Origin: Gleimia coleocanis DSM 15436
Lineage (GTDB): Bacteria; Actinomycetota; Actinomycetes; Actinomycetales; Actinomycetaceae
Length of the DNA stretch: 64,000 nucleotides
Assembly (NCBI RefSeq): GCF_000159015.1
Contig: NZ_DS999541.1
Coordinates: forward strand, 1-64,000
Direction of reading: 5' to 3'
The notes under the pieces are model-generated. The model worked only from the letters and a program-made list of their open reading frames with translations, searched no databases and had not been told where the DNA came from. The position numbers were made by a program, and so were the translations under genes. Shown here piece after piece: positions 1 through 9,060 of the stretch (the first letter of the stretch is position 1; each line of letters starts with the position of its first letter).

Positions 1-54
1 GCAGGACAAGCATCGGCTGAGTTTTCCTACTTGATCACTGCTAAGATAAAAAGA

Positions 55-1245
55 ATGGGAAAGTTATTTAAGGTAAACGGGCACCCCAAGTATTATGCTT
101 GGGGTGATAAGCGTACCCTTTACGATTTTCTTGGCTGGCACCGTGGTAGCGAAAGGTTCGCGGAACTTTGGTTCGGCACCCACCCTAAAGGGCAGAGCAG
201 TATATCAAACGGTATTCCACTCATCACGATGGTTTCTAACCCTACTGGCTTTATGAAGCCAGTCAGTTCTGGCTTCCTAGATTATATTGGCCTTCCCTAC
301 CTGGTTAAGTTTTTGGCGCCAGCCGTGCCGCTCTCCGTACAGGTACATCCTTCTAAAACTCAGGCCATGGCAGGCTATAGTAAAGAGGAAATGCTACACA
401 TTCCGCTTAATGATCCTACTCGTATTTTTAAAGACCGGAATCATAAGCCAGAGCTTTTAGTTGCGCTCTCTGACTGGGAAGCGCTGGTCGGAATAACCTC
501 TGAAACTGAGGTTGCAGAGTTCTTGACTGCCTTGGACACGCGTCATGCTCGCGTAGCGCTAGTTGATATTGAAAGAATTGGTTTAGCCGAGTATCTGCGA
601 AGCGTGCTCACTGGCGAAGTGAGTATCTCTGCGTTTGCGATTGCTGAAACAGTTGCTCGCTGCGGTGAGCTCGCCGGTTCTGCTGTTTGTGACAGAGTGC
701 AGAAGCGTGCGCAGCTGATTTTACGTTTACATCAGCATTTTCCAAATGACATTGGTTTACTCTTAGCGTTGGCTATGAATCATGTAAAGCTATCTGCTGG
801 TGAAGCAATGTTTGTTCCGGTGGGAACTCTGCATGCTTACTTGTCTGGCATTGGGTTCGAAGTTATGGCATCTTCAGATAATGTTTTGCGTGCTGGTTTG
901 ACGAAGAAACATGTTGATCCGCAGGGTTTAGCGTCCTGTGCTAATTTCCACAGCGAAGATCCGGCGATTATTACTCCAGTGGCACAGCAGCTTCAAGGGG
1001 TGTCAGTGGTGCAGTATGCGGTGCCGGTAGCTGACTTTGGGGTGGAGATTTTTTCTTTCGAGGGCGGGCAAGTTGCGCTTACGAATACGTTGAATGAGCT
1101 TTTAGTTTGTTTAGAAGGCTCGGTAGAGATTGATACTCACGTGCAGAATCTTTGTTTACAGAAAGGCGAAGTTGCCTTCTTGACTGAGAATAGCCGGGTA
1201 TTAGTCACTGGTGAGGGTAAGGTAGCCCACGTTAAAGGAGTTTAA
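55..1245 (+). CDS. manA: Mannose-6-phosphate isomerase, class I
   Basis: Interconverts fructose-6-phosphate and mannose-6-phosphate, feeding GDP-mannose and glycoconjugate synthesis in the cytoplasm. The protein (396 aa from the ATG at 55) shows the type I PMI pattern: a QVHP zinc-site motif near residue 96, a KPELLVAL segment near 130, and the GEAMFVPVGTLHAYLSGIGFE block near 250 followed by SSDNVLRAGLT. The length matches the family. The frame is open upstream to a TTG at 31 and to the window edge; the ATG at 55 was chosen because MGKLFKVNG.. is the usual N-terminus and the upstream residues look non-conserved. No clear ribosome binding site is visible. Bases 1-34 in another frame could be the tail of an upstream gene, which cannot be judged from so little. 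Confidence 0.93.
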   Translation: MGKLFKVNGHPKYYAWGDKRTLYDFLGWHRGSERFAELWFGTHPKGQSSISNGIPLITMVSNPTGFMKPVSSGFLDYIGLPYLVKFLAPAVPLSVQVHPSKTQAMAGYSKEEMLHIPLNDPTRIFKDRNHKPELLVALSDWEALVGITSETEVAEFLTALDTRHARVALVDIERIGLAEYLRSVLTGEVSISAFAIAETVARCGELAGSAVCDRVQKRAQLILRLHQHFPNDIGLLLALAMNHVKLSAGEAMFVPVGTLHAYLSGIGFEVMASSDNVLRAGLTKKHVDPQGLASCANFHSEDPAIITPVAQQLQGVSVVQYAVPVADFGVEIFSFEGGQVALTNTLNELLVCLEGSVEIDTHVQNLCLQKGEVAFLTENSRVLVTGEGKVAHVKGV

Positions 1246-1257
1246 CTTGAAAGAATC

Positions 1258-1307
1258 CTAATACTATTAGATGATTACTCTCAGAAGAAAATAGCTAATA
1301 ATATTAG
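1258..1307. promoter_or_regulatory. Twin palindromic operators before the marR-ABC operon
   Basis: Two near-identical 13-bp palindromes, CTAATACTATTAG (1258-1270) and CTAATAATATTAG (1295-1307), lie immediately before the MarR gene, centres 37 bp apart. A -10-like TAATAT (1299-1304) lies inside the second site, only 6 bases before the ATG at 1311, so repressor binding there would cover the promoter and the mRNA would be essentially leaderless. MarR dimers typically bind such AT-rich palindromes; autoregulation is inferred. Confidence 0.7.
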
Positions 1308-1310
1308 GTA

Positions 1311-1778
1311 ATGATTTTGAGTACGACTTACACACATAACGACTATACTTCACTAGCCGTAGACTTAATCCACCACGTACACGTCCTCAACAAGTACGGA
1401 TTCAACCAAAAGTTTGCTGAATCCCAACGTGGTGAAGGCATGGTGTTAGGCTACCTAATGCATCAAGACCAGGCAGTAACGCCCTCGGAAATAGCACAAC
1501 ACGCCAACCTAACCAGCGCGCGAATAGCCACCATCTTGAAAACCCTAGAAAAGAAAGCCCTGATTACTCGCACCACCGACCCCAGCGACCAACGACGCTG
1601 CCTGGTAGAACTCACCACAACCGGATGCGAAGCTGCCAAAGAATTCCATGCCTCGGTAATGCACTACATTGAAAAAATGCTCGCCAGCATCGGCATTAAC
1701 GATGCCACCGAATACGTGAGAATCCTTGGGAAACTAGCCCGCAGTACCCAAGCCAACTACCAGGAGGAAAAACAATGA
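1311..1778 (+). CDS. MarR-family transcriptional regulator
   Basis: A 155-aa winged-helix regulator: an N-terminal dimerisation helix, then a DNA-binding core around residues 55-100 (TPSEIAQHANLTSARIATILKTLE recognition region, followed by the wing with DPSDQRRCLVELT, the typical MarR D-x-R-D/QxR wing motif). It overlaps the downstream ABC transporter gene by four bases (ATGA), so the two are translationally coupled and it almost certainly controls the exporter and itself. The ligand is unknown. No Shine-Dalgarno sequence precedes the ATG; a -10-like TAATAT six bases upstream suggests a leaderless transcript. Confidence 0.9.
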   Translation: MILSTTYTHNDYTSLAVDLIHHVHVLNKYGFNQKFAESQRGEGMVLGYLMHQDQAVTPSEIAQHANLTSARIATILKTLEKKALITRTTDPSDQRRCLVELTTTGCEAAKEFHASVMHYIEKMLASIGINDATEYVRILGKLARSTQANYQEEKQ

Positions 1779-3550
1779 GAAGCCTACTAAAACGCCTCAA
1801 CCAAAATCAGCGAGCAAGTCTCACCCTGGTAGTCGGACTTATCATCTGCCAAGTCTGGTTCGACCTAAAAATCCCAGACTATATGGCTGATATCGCGATC
1901 CTCACTCAAACACCCGGAAATCACCTGGAAGAAATCTGGCGTATCGGCGCACTCATGCTACTTTGTGCACTCGGAAGCATATTATCTTCGCTTAGCTCCG
2001 CCTACATAGTAGAACGCACTGCCGCTGGCTTCTCCCGGTCTCTGCGCCACGACCTATTCACCCGCGTAAACTCCTTTAGTGCTGCAGAAATCAACAAATT
2101 CTCAACAGCCAGCCTGATCACCCGCTCCACCAATGACGTCTCTCAAGTGCAGATGCTAATTTCCTCAGCCGTATGGTCGTTGGTACGCGGGCCAGTTATG
2201 GTAATTCTCGCCGTTACCAAAATCGCTGGGAAAGGTGACGCCTGGCTAACGGTAACCGCTCTCGCAGTCTTTACCATGGCTGCACTATTGGGACTAATGC
2301 TACGTCTAGTAATTCCGCGTTTTAAACAAATGCAAGAATTCACCGACGACATTTCAAGAGTTACTCGTGAACACCTCGTCGGGCTACCAGTAGTACATGC
2401 TACCAACTCCCAAAAACGTGAAGAAGAAAAATTTGCGCTTACCAACCAACGACTCACTTCAGCAACTCGCTTCACAGGACTGAGCTTTTCAACTATATTC
2501 CCAATGATTTTTACCACCGTCAGCCTACTGACTGTAGCCATCTACTGGGTTGGTGCCCAGCTCATTGACGGAGCAACAGAACCAGAGAAACTACAAATAT
2601 TCTCAGATATGGTCGTATTCTCAAACTACACTATGCAAATCATGATGGCATTCATGGTGATGTCCATGGTGCTATTCATTTACCCACGTGCTTCTGTAGC
2701 TGCCGGACGTATCAAAGAAGTATTAGAAACCGAACCAAGTATTGCAGATACTCCTGCAGGCACCGCGCAGAAGCAGCCAATCCAGGCAGGGGAAATTGAA
2801 TTTCGTAACGTCACTTTCCGATTCCCCGACGCCAGCGAAGATGCGTTAGAGAACATTAACCTCCAGATTCTGCCTGGCCAAACCGTAGGCATTATCGGAG
2901 CAACCGGAAGCGGAAAAACTTCACTAGTAAACCTAATTGCACGTTTCTATGACACCACCGGCGGACAAGTCCTCATCGATGGTCAAAACGTTAAAGATCT
3001 AGCTTTAGAAGAACTCTATGAGAAACTCGGCTACGTCACCCAGCAGGCAGTCCTATTTAAAGGAACTATCGCCTCAAACGTTAGCTACGGTATCAAAAAT
3101 ACTCAAACCCAGGAAGAAACCGAAAAGCGTATTTACAACGCCCTCGAAATAGCACAAGTAAGTGACTTCGTTAGTAGCCAAGCTGACGGAATCGAAACTG
3201 AAATCGCACAAGCTGGTAAAAACGTATCAGGTGGGCAAAAACAACGCCTCGCCATTGCCCGCGCAATCGCGAAGCAGCCACAAATCCTCATTTTTGATGA
3301 CTCATTCTCAGCTTTGGACTACCGTACCGACCGACAGGTACGAAATGAACTCAAAAAACACACCGCAGATGTGACGACACTGATTGTGGCACAACGCGTC
3401 GGCTCAATCCGAGACGCAGACCAAATCATTGTCATGGATAACGGGCACATTGTGGGGCAAGGAACCCACCAAGAACTAATGCACACCTGCGACGTTTATC
3501 AAGAAATTGCGAACTCGCAGCTCAGCGTCGCAGAACTGGAAGGGGAATAG
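1775..3550 (+). CDS. ABC exporter half-transporter, subunit 1 (degenerate ATPase site)
   Basis: A fused membrane domain plus ATPase (591 aa) of the multidrug/lipid exporter type. The first 320 residues hold about six membrane segments; the ATPase has Walker A GATGSGKTS (375-383), signature VSGGQ, and Walker B ending LIFDDSFSALD. The catalytic Glu position (about 509) is Asp, and the H-loop reads VAQR (Gln at about 540) instead of VAHR. These changes are the hallmark of the degenerate-site subunit of heterodimeric exporters such as LmrC or TM287. The partner follows directly with one base between stop and start. Regulated with marR; the substrate (drug, peptide or lipid) cannot be told from sequence. 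Confidence 0.92.
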   Translation: MRSLLKRLNQNQRASLTLVVGLIICQVWFDLKIPDYMADIAILTQTPGNHLEEIWRIGALMLLCALGSILSSLSSAYIVERTAAGFSRSLRHDLFTRVNSFSAAEINKFSTASLITRSTNDVSQVQMLISSAVWSLVRGPVMVILAVTKIAGKGDAWLTVTALAVFTMAALLGLMLRLVIPRFKQMQEFTDDISRVTREHLVGLPVVHATNSQKREEEKFALTNQRLTSATRFTGLSFSTIFPMIFTTVSLLTVAIYWVGAQLIDGATEPEKLQIFSDMVVFSNYTMQIMMAFMVMSMVLFIYPRASVAAGRIKEVLETEPSIADTPAGTAQKQPIQAGEIEFRNVTFRFPDASEDALENINLQILPGQTVGIIGATGSGKTSLVNLIARFYDTTGGQVLIDGQNVKDLALEELYEKLGYVTQQAVLFKGTIASNVSYGIKNTQTQEETEKRIYNALEIAQVSDFVSSQADGIETEIAQAGKNVSGGQKQRLAIARAIAKQPQILIFDDSFSALDYRTDRQVRNELKKHTADVTTLIVAQRVGSIRDADQIIVMDNGHIVGQGTHQELMHTCDVYQEIANSQLSVAELEGE

Positions 3551-3551
3551 A

Positions 3552-5348
3552 ATGGCCGGCCCTCATTCACGTATGCCAGAAAAAGCAAAAAACCTTGGTC
3601 CAGCACTGCGAAAACTGGCGAAAGACTCTAAACGCTTCACGCCCATAATTGTAGTTGCGATTACCGGCACCTCAATTGCGACTCTATTCACCGCGCTGGC
3701 ACCTGGGTATTTTAAGCAGCTGACGGACCTGATGCTCGCCGGTTTTAAAACCGGTATTGATTTTCAAGCAGTCAATAAGATTCTGCTGATCCTATTGGGA
3801 ATTTACCTGCTGAATATGGTTTTTACTCAAGTTGAAGGAGTCCTTTTAACGGAGATTTCCCAACGAATCGGTAAGGATCTGCGTCGCCGTATTTCGGAAA
3901 AGATCAACCGCCTGCCTTTTAAGTTCTTTGATAACGCTACTTACGGTGACATTATCAGTCGCGTAGCAAATGATGTAGACGCGATTGCGCAGACGCTGAA
4001 CCAAAGCCTGGGGAATCTTTTCTTTTCGGTAGTAATGTTTATTTCCGTGCTGGTGCTGATGTTCTACACCTCCTGGATCCTGGCGTTGGTAGCGTTAGGT
4101 TCGGTAGCGATTGGGATGAGTCTTACCACTGTGATAATGAAAAAATCGCGTAAGTATTTTGTGGCGCAGCAGAAACTATTGGGCGAGATTAACGGGCATA
4201 TTGAAGAAGTTTTCTCAAACCACCAGGTAGTTAAGGTGTATAACGGTTTCGGAAAGGAATTAGAAAAATTTAGGGCCGCTAACGATAACTTGTACAACGC
4301 AGCTTGGAAGGCGGGTTGGGTGTCTTCGTTGATGATGCCAATCATGCGTTTTATGGGAAACCTTGGGTATTTATCGGTGGCAGTTGCTGGTGGTATTTTA
4401 GTTTTCTATGGGCAGATTACCTTCGGTGTGATTGTTGCTTTCACTCTTTACTTGCGTATGTTGAACGAGCCTTTGCAGCAGTTTGCGCAGGCTGCTGCTA
4501 ATTTGCAGCGTACAGGTGCTGCTACGGAACGCATTTTTGAATTTTTAGAAGCGGAAGAGATTTTGCCTGATGGGATTTCTTCCGAGGGCGTTCCTTACCA
4601 GTTACAGTCTTTAGGAGCTGTAAAGGGGGCTGTGGAGTTTCGTAACGTTCATTTCGGCTATGAGCCGGGTAAAACGGTTATTAATAATTTCAGTGCATAT
4701 GCTCACCCCGGGCAAAAGGTTGCGATCGTGGGGCCAACTGGTGCGGGTAAAACTACGCTGGTGAATCTGCTCATGCGTTTTTATGAGCTTGAGAGTGGAC
4801 AGATTTTAGTTGACGGGGTGGATATTACCTACGTAAGTCGTAAGAACCTACGTGAGCAATTTTGCATGGTATTACAAGATACCTGGCTGTTTGCTGGTAG
4901 TGTCTATGAAAATGTTGCTTACGGTAGACCAACGGCAACTTTGGAAGAAGTTGAGGCTGCGTGTAAAACCGTAGGCATTGACCATTTTATTCAAGCCTTG
5001 CCGCAACGTTACCACACGGTCTTAGATGATAACACGCAGCTATCTGTGGGGCAGAAGCAGCTTCTCACTATTGCTCGGGCAATGGTGCAGGATGCGCCGA
5101 TTTTAATTTTAGATGAGGCAACTTCTTCAGTGGATACCCGAACTGAATTGATCGTGCAAAAAGCGATGGATCAGTTAATGCGCGGACGTACTTCTTTTGT
5201 TATTGCTCATCGTTTATCGACAATTAAGAACGCGGACTTGATTCTGGTGATGAAAGACGGCGACATTTTAGAAAGCGGAAACCACTCTTGTCTATTAGCA
5301 AAGGGAGGATTTTATGCTGACCTATACAATAGCCAATTCACGTCGTAG
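3552..5348 (+). CDS. ABC exporter half-transporter, subunit 2
   Basis: The second half (598 aa) of the heterodimeric exporter: an N-terminal membrane domain with six predicted spans (residues about 45-330) and an ATPase with Walker A GPTGAGKTT, Walker B ILILDEATSSVD and a canonical IAHR H-loop. Its signature motif is LSVGQ (497-501) rather than LSGGQ, which maps to the same composite ATP site that is degenerate in subunit 1. The ATG at 3552 was chosen: it lies just after subunit 1's stop, with GGGGAA upstream, whereas the longer reading frame back to 3507 would lie inside the preceding gene. Confidence 0.92.
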   Translation: MAGPHSRMPEKAKNLGPALRKLAKDSKRFTPIIVVAITGTSIATLFTALAPGYFKQLTDLMLAGFKTGIDFQAVNKILLILLGIYLLNMVFTQVEGVLLTEISQRIGKDLRRRISEKINRLPFKFFDNATYGDIISRVANDVDAIAQTLNQSLGNLFFSVVMFISVLVLMFYTSWILALVALGSVAIGMSLTTVIMKKSRKYFVAQQKLLGEINGHIEEVFSNHQVVKVYNGFGKELEKFRAANDNLYNAAWKAGWVSSLMMPIMRFMGNLGYLSVAVAGGILVFYGQITFGVIVAFTLYLRMLNEPLQQFAQAAANLQRTGAATERIFEFLEAEEILPDGISSEGVPYQLQSLGAVKGAVEFRNVHFGYEPGKTVINNFSAYAHPGQKVAIVGPTGAGKTTLVNLLMRFYELESGQILVDGVDITYVSRKNLREQFCMVLQDTWLFAGSVYENVAYGRPTATLEEVEAACKTVGIDHFIQALPQRYHTVLDDNTQLSVGQKQLLTIARAMVQDAPILILDEATSSVDTRTELIVQKAMDQLMRGRTSFVIAHRLSTIKNADLILVMKDGDILESGNHSCLLAKGGFYADLYNSQFTS

Positions 5349-5437
5349 AATTGGCGCTCTAGGCACTATTACTCATTAGGTTGATTTTTTTAATGAGATA
5401 CTAGGAAGGCCTTGACCATAATCAGGAGAGATCTACT

Positions 5438-7033
5438 GTGACTACTGTTTTTCATTTTTTGGCTGACCAGCCTATTTTGACGCTGTTCCTGGTGCTCGGC
5501 GTTGGTATGGCATTTGGCCACGTTAAGCTTAAGGGCGTCAGCCTCGGTGCTGCCGCAGTTCTTTTCTTCGCAATCGGATTATCAGCTTGGGCGCAAGCTT
5601 ACGAGATCGAAGTACGTATTCCACATGAACTAGGTATTCTTGGCCTCGCCATTTTTGCTTTCGCAATTGGTATAACTTCTGGTCCAAGTTTCTTCCACAA
5701 TTTGAAGACGGCTCTGGGACCAATTTTCGCAATGCTTACGCTCTACGTTGTGGCTGCGGGCGCAGCCTATGGCGTAGGTAAATACGTTTTCAAGATGCCA
5801 ATCGCACTGATTGCAGGTACTTTTGCGGGTGCAACCACTAACACTCCAGCTTTGCACGCTGCTCAGCATGCATCTGGCGACCCGGGTACTGCCACTGTCG
5901 GCTACGCAGTTGCGTACCTATTCGGCGTGATTGGCATGCTGATTGCTTCGCTGGCTGCTCTAGCATACGGCAAGTACGATACTGACAAGCCATCTGAAGT
6001 AAGCAACCGCACTATCCGCGTTGAACGTACGGACAGCCCAACTGTCGCTTCCCTTTACGAACTGGCAGATAAGAAAGTGACGTTCTCTCGTCTGCGTCGC
6101 GGTGAAACCGGACCAATCTTTACTCCAGCGATGGAAGACACCTTGGATAAAGATGACTTGATCACCATTGTTGGCCCACACGAAAAAATCACGGTTCTGG
6201 CAAACGAACTGGGACATGCATCCACTCACTCTCTGATTGCTGACCGTCGCTTCCTAGACTTCCGTCGTATTACGGTTTCTGATCCAAAGATCGCTGGCCG
6301 TACCATTGAATCTTTGGACTTGGATATTAAGTTCAATGCAACCGTATCCCGTGTTCGTCGTGGTGACATTGATTTAGTCGCTGAACCAACCACTGTACTG
6401 CAACAGGGTGACCGTGTTCGTGTTGTTGCTCCAACCCACACTATGAAGGAAGTTACCAAATTCTTTGGGGACTCCGCGCGTGGCTTGACAGACATCAACC
6501 CGATTGCCATGGGCTTGGGAATGACTCTGGGTGTGCTTTTGGGTGAACTTCCAATTTTGACTCCAACTGGCGAATACTTCTCTATCGGTTCCGCAGCAGG
6601 TACTCTGATCGTTGGTTTGATCTTTGGCAAGATTGGTCGTATCGGTAAGCTGGTAACCACTATTCCATCTTCTGCAGCTGCAGTATTAGCTGAGTTTGGT
6701 CTGTTGGTTTTCTTGGCAATGGCTGGTACTACCGCGGGCGGTCAGATTGCAGAAGCCTTTACCGGTGGCAAGTGGGTACAGATCCTACTTCTAGGTATGC
6801 TAGTAACTACCATCATGGCAACTGGTCTGTACGTTACTATGCGTTGGGTATTTAAGATGGGTGGCACTAAAACCGCAGGTATCCTGGGTGGTGCACAGAC
6901 TCAGCCGGCAGTTCTGGCTTTCGCAAATGCGCGTACCGGAGCTGATCCTCGTGTAGCTTTGGGCTACGCACTGGTTTACCCAGCTGCGATGATTGGTAAG
7001 ATTTTGGTAGCGCAGATCCTGGGTGGTCTGTAA
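5438..7033 (+). CDS. AspT/YidE-type aspartate-alanine exchanger family transporter
   Basis: A 531-aa membrane protein with the AAEx (YidE/YbjL/AspT) architecture: five to six N-terminal membrane segments, with the motif FAGATTNTPALHAA around residues 130-143; two cytosolic TrkA-C/RCK-C domains (about 190-260 and 270-350); then a second membrane half with GGAQTQPAVLAFANARTG near the C-terminus, a repeat of the first motif. Members exchange amino acids or dicarboxylates; the substrate is not predictable. GTG start with AGGAGAG 9 bases upstream. It stands alone between the ABC operon and a strong terminator. Confidence 0.88.
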   Translation: MTTVFHFLADQPILTLFLVLGVGMAFGHVKLKGVSLGAAAVLFFAIGLSAWAQAYEIEVRIPHELGILGLAIFAFAIGITSGPSFFHNLKTALGPIFAMLTLYVVAAGAAYGVGKYVFKMPIALIAGTFAGATTNTPALHAAQHASGDPGTATVGYAVAYLFGVIGMLIASLAALAYGKYDTDKPSEVSNRTIRVERTDSPTVASLYELADKKVTFSRLRRGETGPIFTPAMEDTLDKDDLITIVGPHEKITVLANELGHASTHSLIADRRFLDFRRITVSDPKIAGRTIESLDLDIKFNATVSRVRRGDIDLVAEPTTVLQQGDRVRVVAPTHTMKEVTKFFGDSARGLTDINPIAMGLGMTLGVLLGELPILTPTGEYFSIGSAAGTLIVGLIFGKIGRIGKLVTTIPSSAAAVLAEFGLLVFLAMAGTTAGGQIAEAFTGGKWVQILLLGMLVTTIMATGLYVTMRWVFKMGGTKTAGILGGAQTQPAVLAFANARTGADPRVALGYALVYPAAMIGKILVAQILGGL

Positions 7034-7043
7034 AACCTAGGGT

Positions 7044-7097
7044 TTTAAAACAAATAGGGTGGGACTTCAGTGCAAGTCCCACCCTATTTGTTTTAAA
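7044..7097. terminator. 24-bp perfect hairpin terminator
   Basis: Arms 7044-7067 and 7074-7097 are perfectly complementary over 24 bp with a 6-nt loop. The outer part is A/T-rich, so each strand ends in a T-rich tail. It lies just after the AspT-like gene and could act in both directions towards the convergent thrE gene. Confidence 0.85.
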
Positions 7098-7171
7098 CAT
7101 ACGAAATAAGATCTGTATCTTTTGGTTACGTGGGTGTATGTGTTTACGTGTTAAAGAAGCAGAATATAGAA

Positions 7172-7204
7172 AACTGGCGCGTGGTATTTCACCACACGCC
7201 AGTT
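7172..7204 (-). terminator. Terminator of the thrE-like gene
   Basis: Stem arms 7172-7185 and 7191-7204 (14 positions, one mismatch, 5-nt loop). On the minus strand the stem is followed by TTTTC, placing it about 110 bases past the stop of the ThrE-type exporter. Confidence 0.65.
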
Positions 7205-7314
7205 AATCTTGATTATTCTTGTGCAAGTTAATCCAGCAGTAATGCGTTAGTTACTTAGTTACGGTGCATTATCCTTTTTGGTAGGTTGTTACACCGAAAC
7301 TAATTTTCAAAAGG

Positions 7315-8796
7315 CTAACGGACAGTGTGTATGGACTCCGGAGACAGCTTAGCGGCACGTAGATTAACTTGATCGAATGCCCAACCACGGTCGGTAAGAA
7401 TGCGAGCCAATCCTAAACCAGCGCCGATAGCTAAGATCACGAATGTAACTTCCATAACGGATGCCATAGCAGTTTCGAAACTACCTTGGTTCAATGCCGT
7501 GATAGCGCGGTAGAATGGCACACCAGGAATCATGATGACCACAGCGGGAACGGATAAGGAAACACGTGAGAAGTAAGTCTGTGCAGCGATAGCGGAAGCT
7601 ACCAGACCAACTAGCAGGGCAGTGAGCGCCACCAGACCCTGGTTTGGTAGTCCAAAGTGAACTAGCAGAATCCGGATTGGGTTAAGAATCGCCCCTACTA
7701 AACCAGCCGTGAACGCAACCTTTAGTGGGGAGTTAAATAGAATTGCGAAGCAGAACGCTGCTATCCAAGTAGCGCAAGCATTCATTACGAATAGTAGTAC
7801 CAGGTTGGAAGGGACGTGCACAGTTGGTTCCACCGACCAATTTGTAACGCTTACTACCGCCCAAGTTGCTACGCCAGCTGAAACCATCAGAGTCATTACG
7901 TAGAATCCACGTGCAATGCCCGCCAGCATATCTAGACGAACCAGGTCAAGGATGGAAGTAACCAGTGGGAAACCTGGGACGAGGTAAAGAATCGTGGAAA
8001 TAACGCCAGACTGGTGGGAACTGTCAATGATAGTAGTTTGGAGTAGGACAGAGACGACTGCGATGTAGAAGCTGGTGGAAAGTACTGCGCAGGCTAACCA
8101 GGTAGCGACATGGTTGAAGCGTTTACCTAAGAGGATGGAACGCAAATATTGACCAATGAAAGCTGCGAAGAGAACTACGGAGCATTCAACAACGCCGCCT
8201 TTGTTTAAAAAAGCGAATCCCGCACATCCGAAACCTGACGCGAGAGCCAGTTGTAGGCGGGAATACAGGTGAGGCTTGGCAGCGATCTCATCGAGTTTTC
8301 GGTCGAGATCTTCCACAATCATGCCGGGTTGTAGATCGCGGAGGAAGACTCGCAAGGCATCTATGCGGTCAGCGTTTACGCCAACGATGCGTTGTTCCAC
8401 GATTTCAGTGCGGAATGTGCCTGAGGTATGCGCGGTAAGAGCAAGTTCAGTAAGACCTACCTGAGATTGAACTTTTTCAATGCCGACTGCTGCGGCTAAG
8501 CGAGCCATAGCGGTTTTTACGCGGTATGCGCCAGCTCCGGCAGCCATTAGTAGCGTGCCGAGTTTAATTACGAGGTTAGTTTGTGCAATCAGGCGGTCTG
8601 CTGCCGCTTGTCGTTCAGCAAGTTCAGTTTGACTTGCAGAGAACTGGGCTAAGCGGTCGTGAAACTCTTTATCGGTTAAGTGTGAAGCCGTGTTTTCTGC
8701 AGGGGATACAACAGGAGTATTAGCTTGGCTAGGGTTATTACGCTTTAGCGAATCAATAATTTTCTTTAACACGGAAATAATTTTATGACTGGGCAA
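7315..8796 (-). CDS. Threonine/serine exporter, ThrE family
   Basis: A 493-aa membrane protein matching actinobacterial ThrE: a soluble N-terminal domain (DUF1212, about residues 70-185, ending near QPGMIVEDLDRKLDEI) followed by about ten hydrophobic segments, with a second ThrE_2-like half holding VSLSVPAVVIMIPGVPFYRA at about 410-430. ThrE of Corynebacterium exports Thr and Ser using the proton gradient. Position next to the ilv genes is suggestive, since threonine is the precursor of isoleucine, but the two transcripts are divergent. The start is uncertain: TTG at 8796 or GTG at 8772, neither with a good ribosome binding site. Confidence 0.88.
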   Translation of the reverse strand: MPSHKIISVLKKIIDSLKRNNPSQANTPVVSPAENTASHLTDKEFHDRLAQFSASQTELAERQAAADRLIAQTNLVIKLGTLLMAAGAGAYRVKTAMARLAAAVGIEKVQSQVGLTELALTAHTSGTFRTEIVEQRIVGVNADRIDALRVFLRDLQPGMIVEDLDRKLDEIAAKPHLYSRLQLALASGFGCAGFAFLNKGGVVECSVVLFAAFIGQYLRSILLGKRFNHVATWLACAVLSTSFYIAVVSVLLQTTIIDSSHQSGVISTILYLVPGFPLVTSILDLVRLDMLAGIARGFYVMTLMVSAGVATWAVVSVTNWSVEPTVHVPSNLVLLFVMNACATWIAAFCFAILFNSPLKVAFTAGLVGAILNPIRILLVHFGLPNQGLVALTALLVGLVASAIAAQTYFSRVSLSVPAVVIMIPGVPFYRAITALNQGSFETAMASVMEVTFVILAIGAGLGLARILTDRGWAFDQVNLRAAKLSPESIHTVR

Positions 8797-8951
8797 CGAC
8801 GCTTAAAAGCATGCCTATATGGTTTGTGAGGAAAGAGACGAGCTGGTATCGAAAAGCGCTATAGGGTTTTGTTTATGAGGAATGCTCTATTGATGATTGG
8901 AGGGAAGATATCCAAAATAAGAGACAGCTTTCAGAAAATAAATGTGGTGCG

Positions 8952-8957
8952 TATAAT
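8952..8957 (+). promoter_or_regulatory. -10 element of the ilvBNC leader transcript
   Basis: A consensus TATAAT sits 8 bases before the ATG of the leader peptide, so transcription should begin at or within two or three bases of that ATG and the leader peptide would be read from a leaderless mRNA. No good -35 hexamer was seen. Confidence 0.6.
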
Positions 8958-8965
8958 AATTTATT

Positions 8966-9037
8966 ATGAGTCTAAACAGCGTAGTCATTATTAACGCCGT
9001 GGTCATTGTGTCATGGCGTGTGAGTTCTGCTGTTTGA
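8966..9037 (+). CDS. ilv operon leader peptide (attenuator)
   Basis: A 23-codon open reading frame in which 10 residues are Val or Ile, with runs VVII (codons 6-9) and VVIV (codons 12-15). It begins right after a TATAAT box and ends 23 bases before a Rho-independent hairpin upstream of ilvB. This is the classical layout of branched-chain amino acid attenuation: ribosomes stall at Val/Ile codons when charged tRNAs are scarce and let transcription enter ilvB. A 10-bp helix (9014-9023 with 9049-9058) spans the stop codon and may be part of the switch. A helix mutually exclusive with the terminator was not identified with confidence. Confidence 0.75.
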   Translation: MSLNSVVIINAVVIVSWRVSSAV

Positions 9038-9060
9038 AAATAGGTGAATCACACGCCAGG

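Noticed and set aside
6226-6660. Open frame antisense to the AspT-like transporter
   Set aside because: Low-complexity shadow of a well-supported membrane protein.
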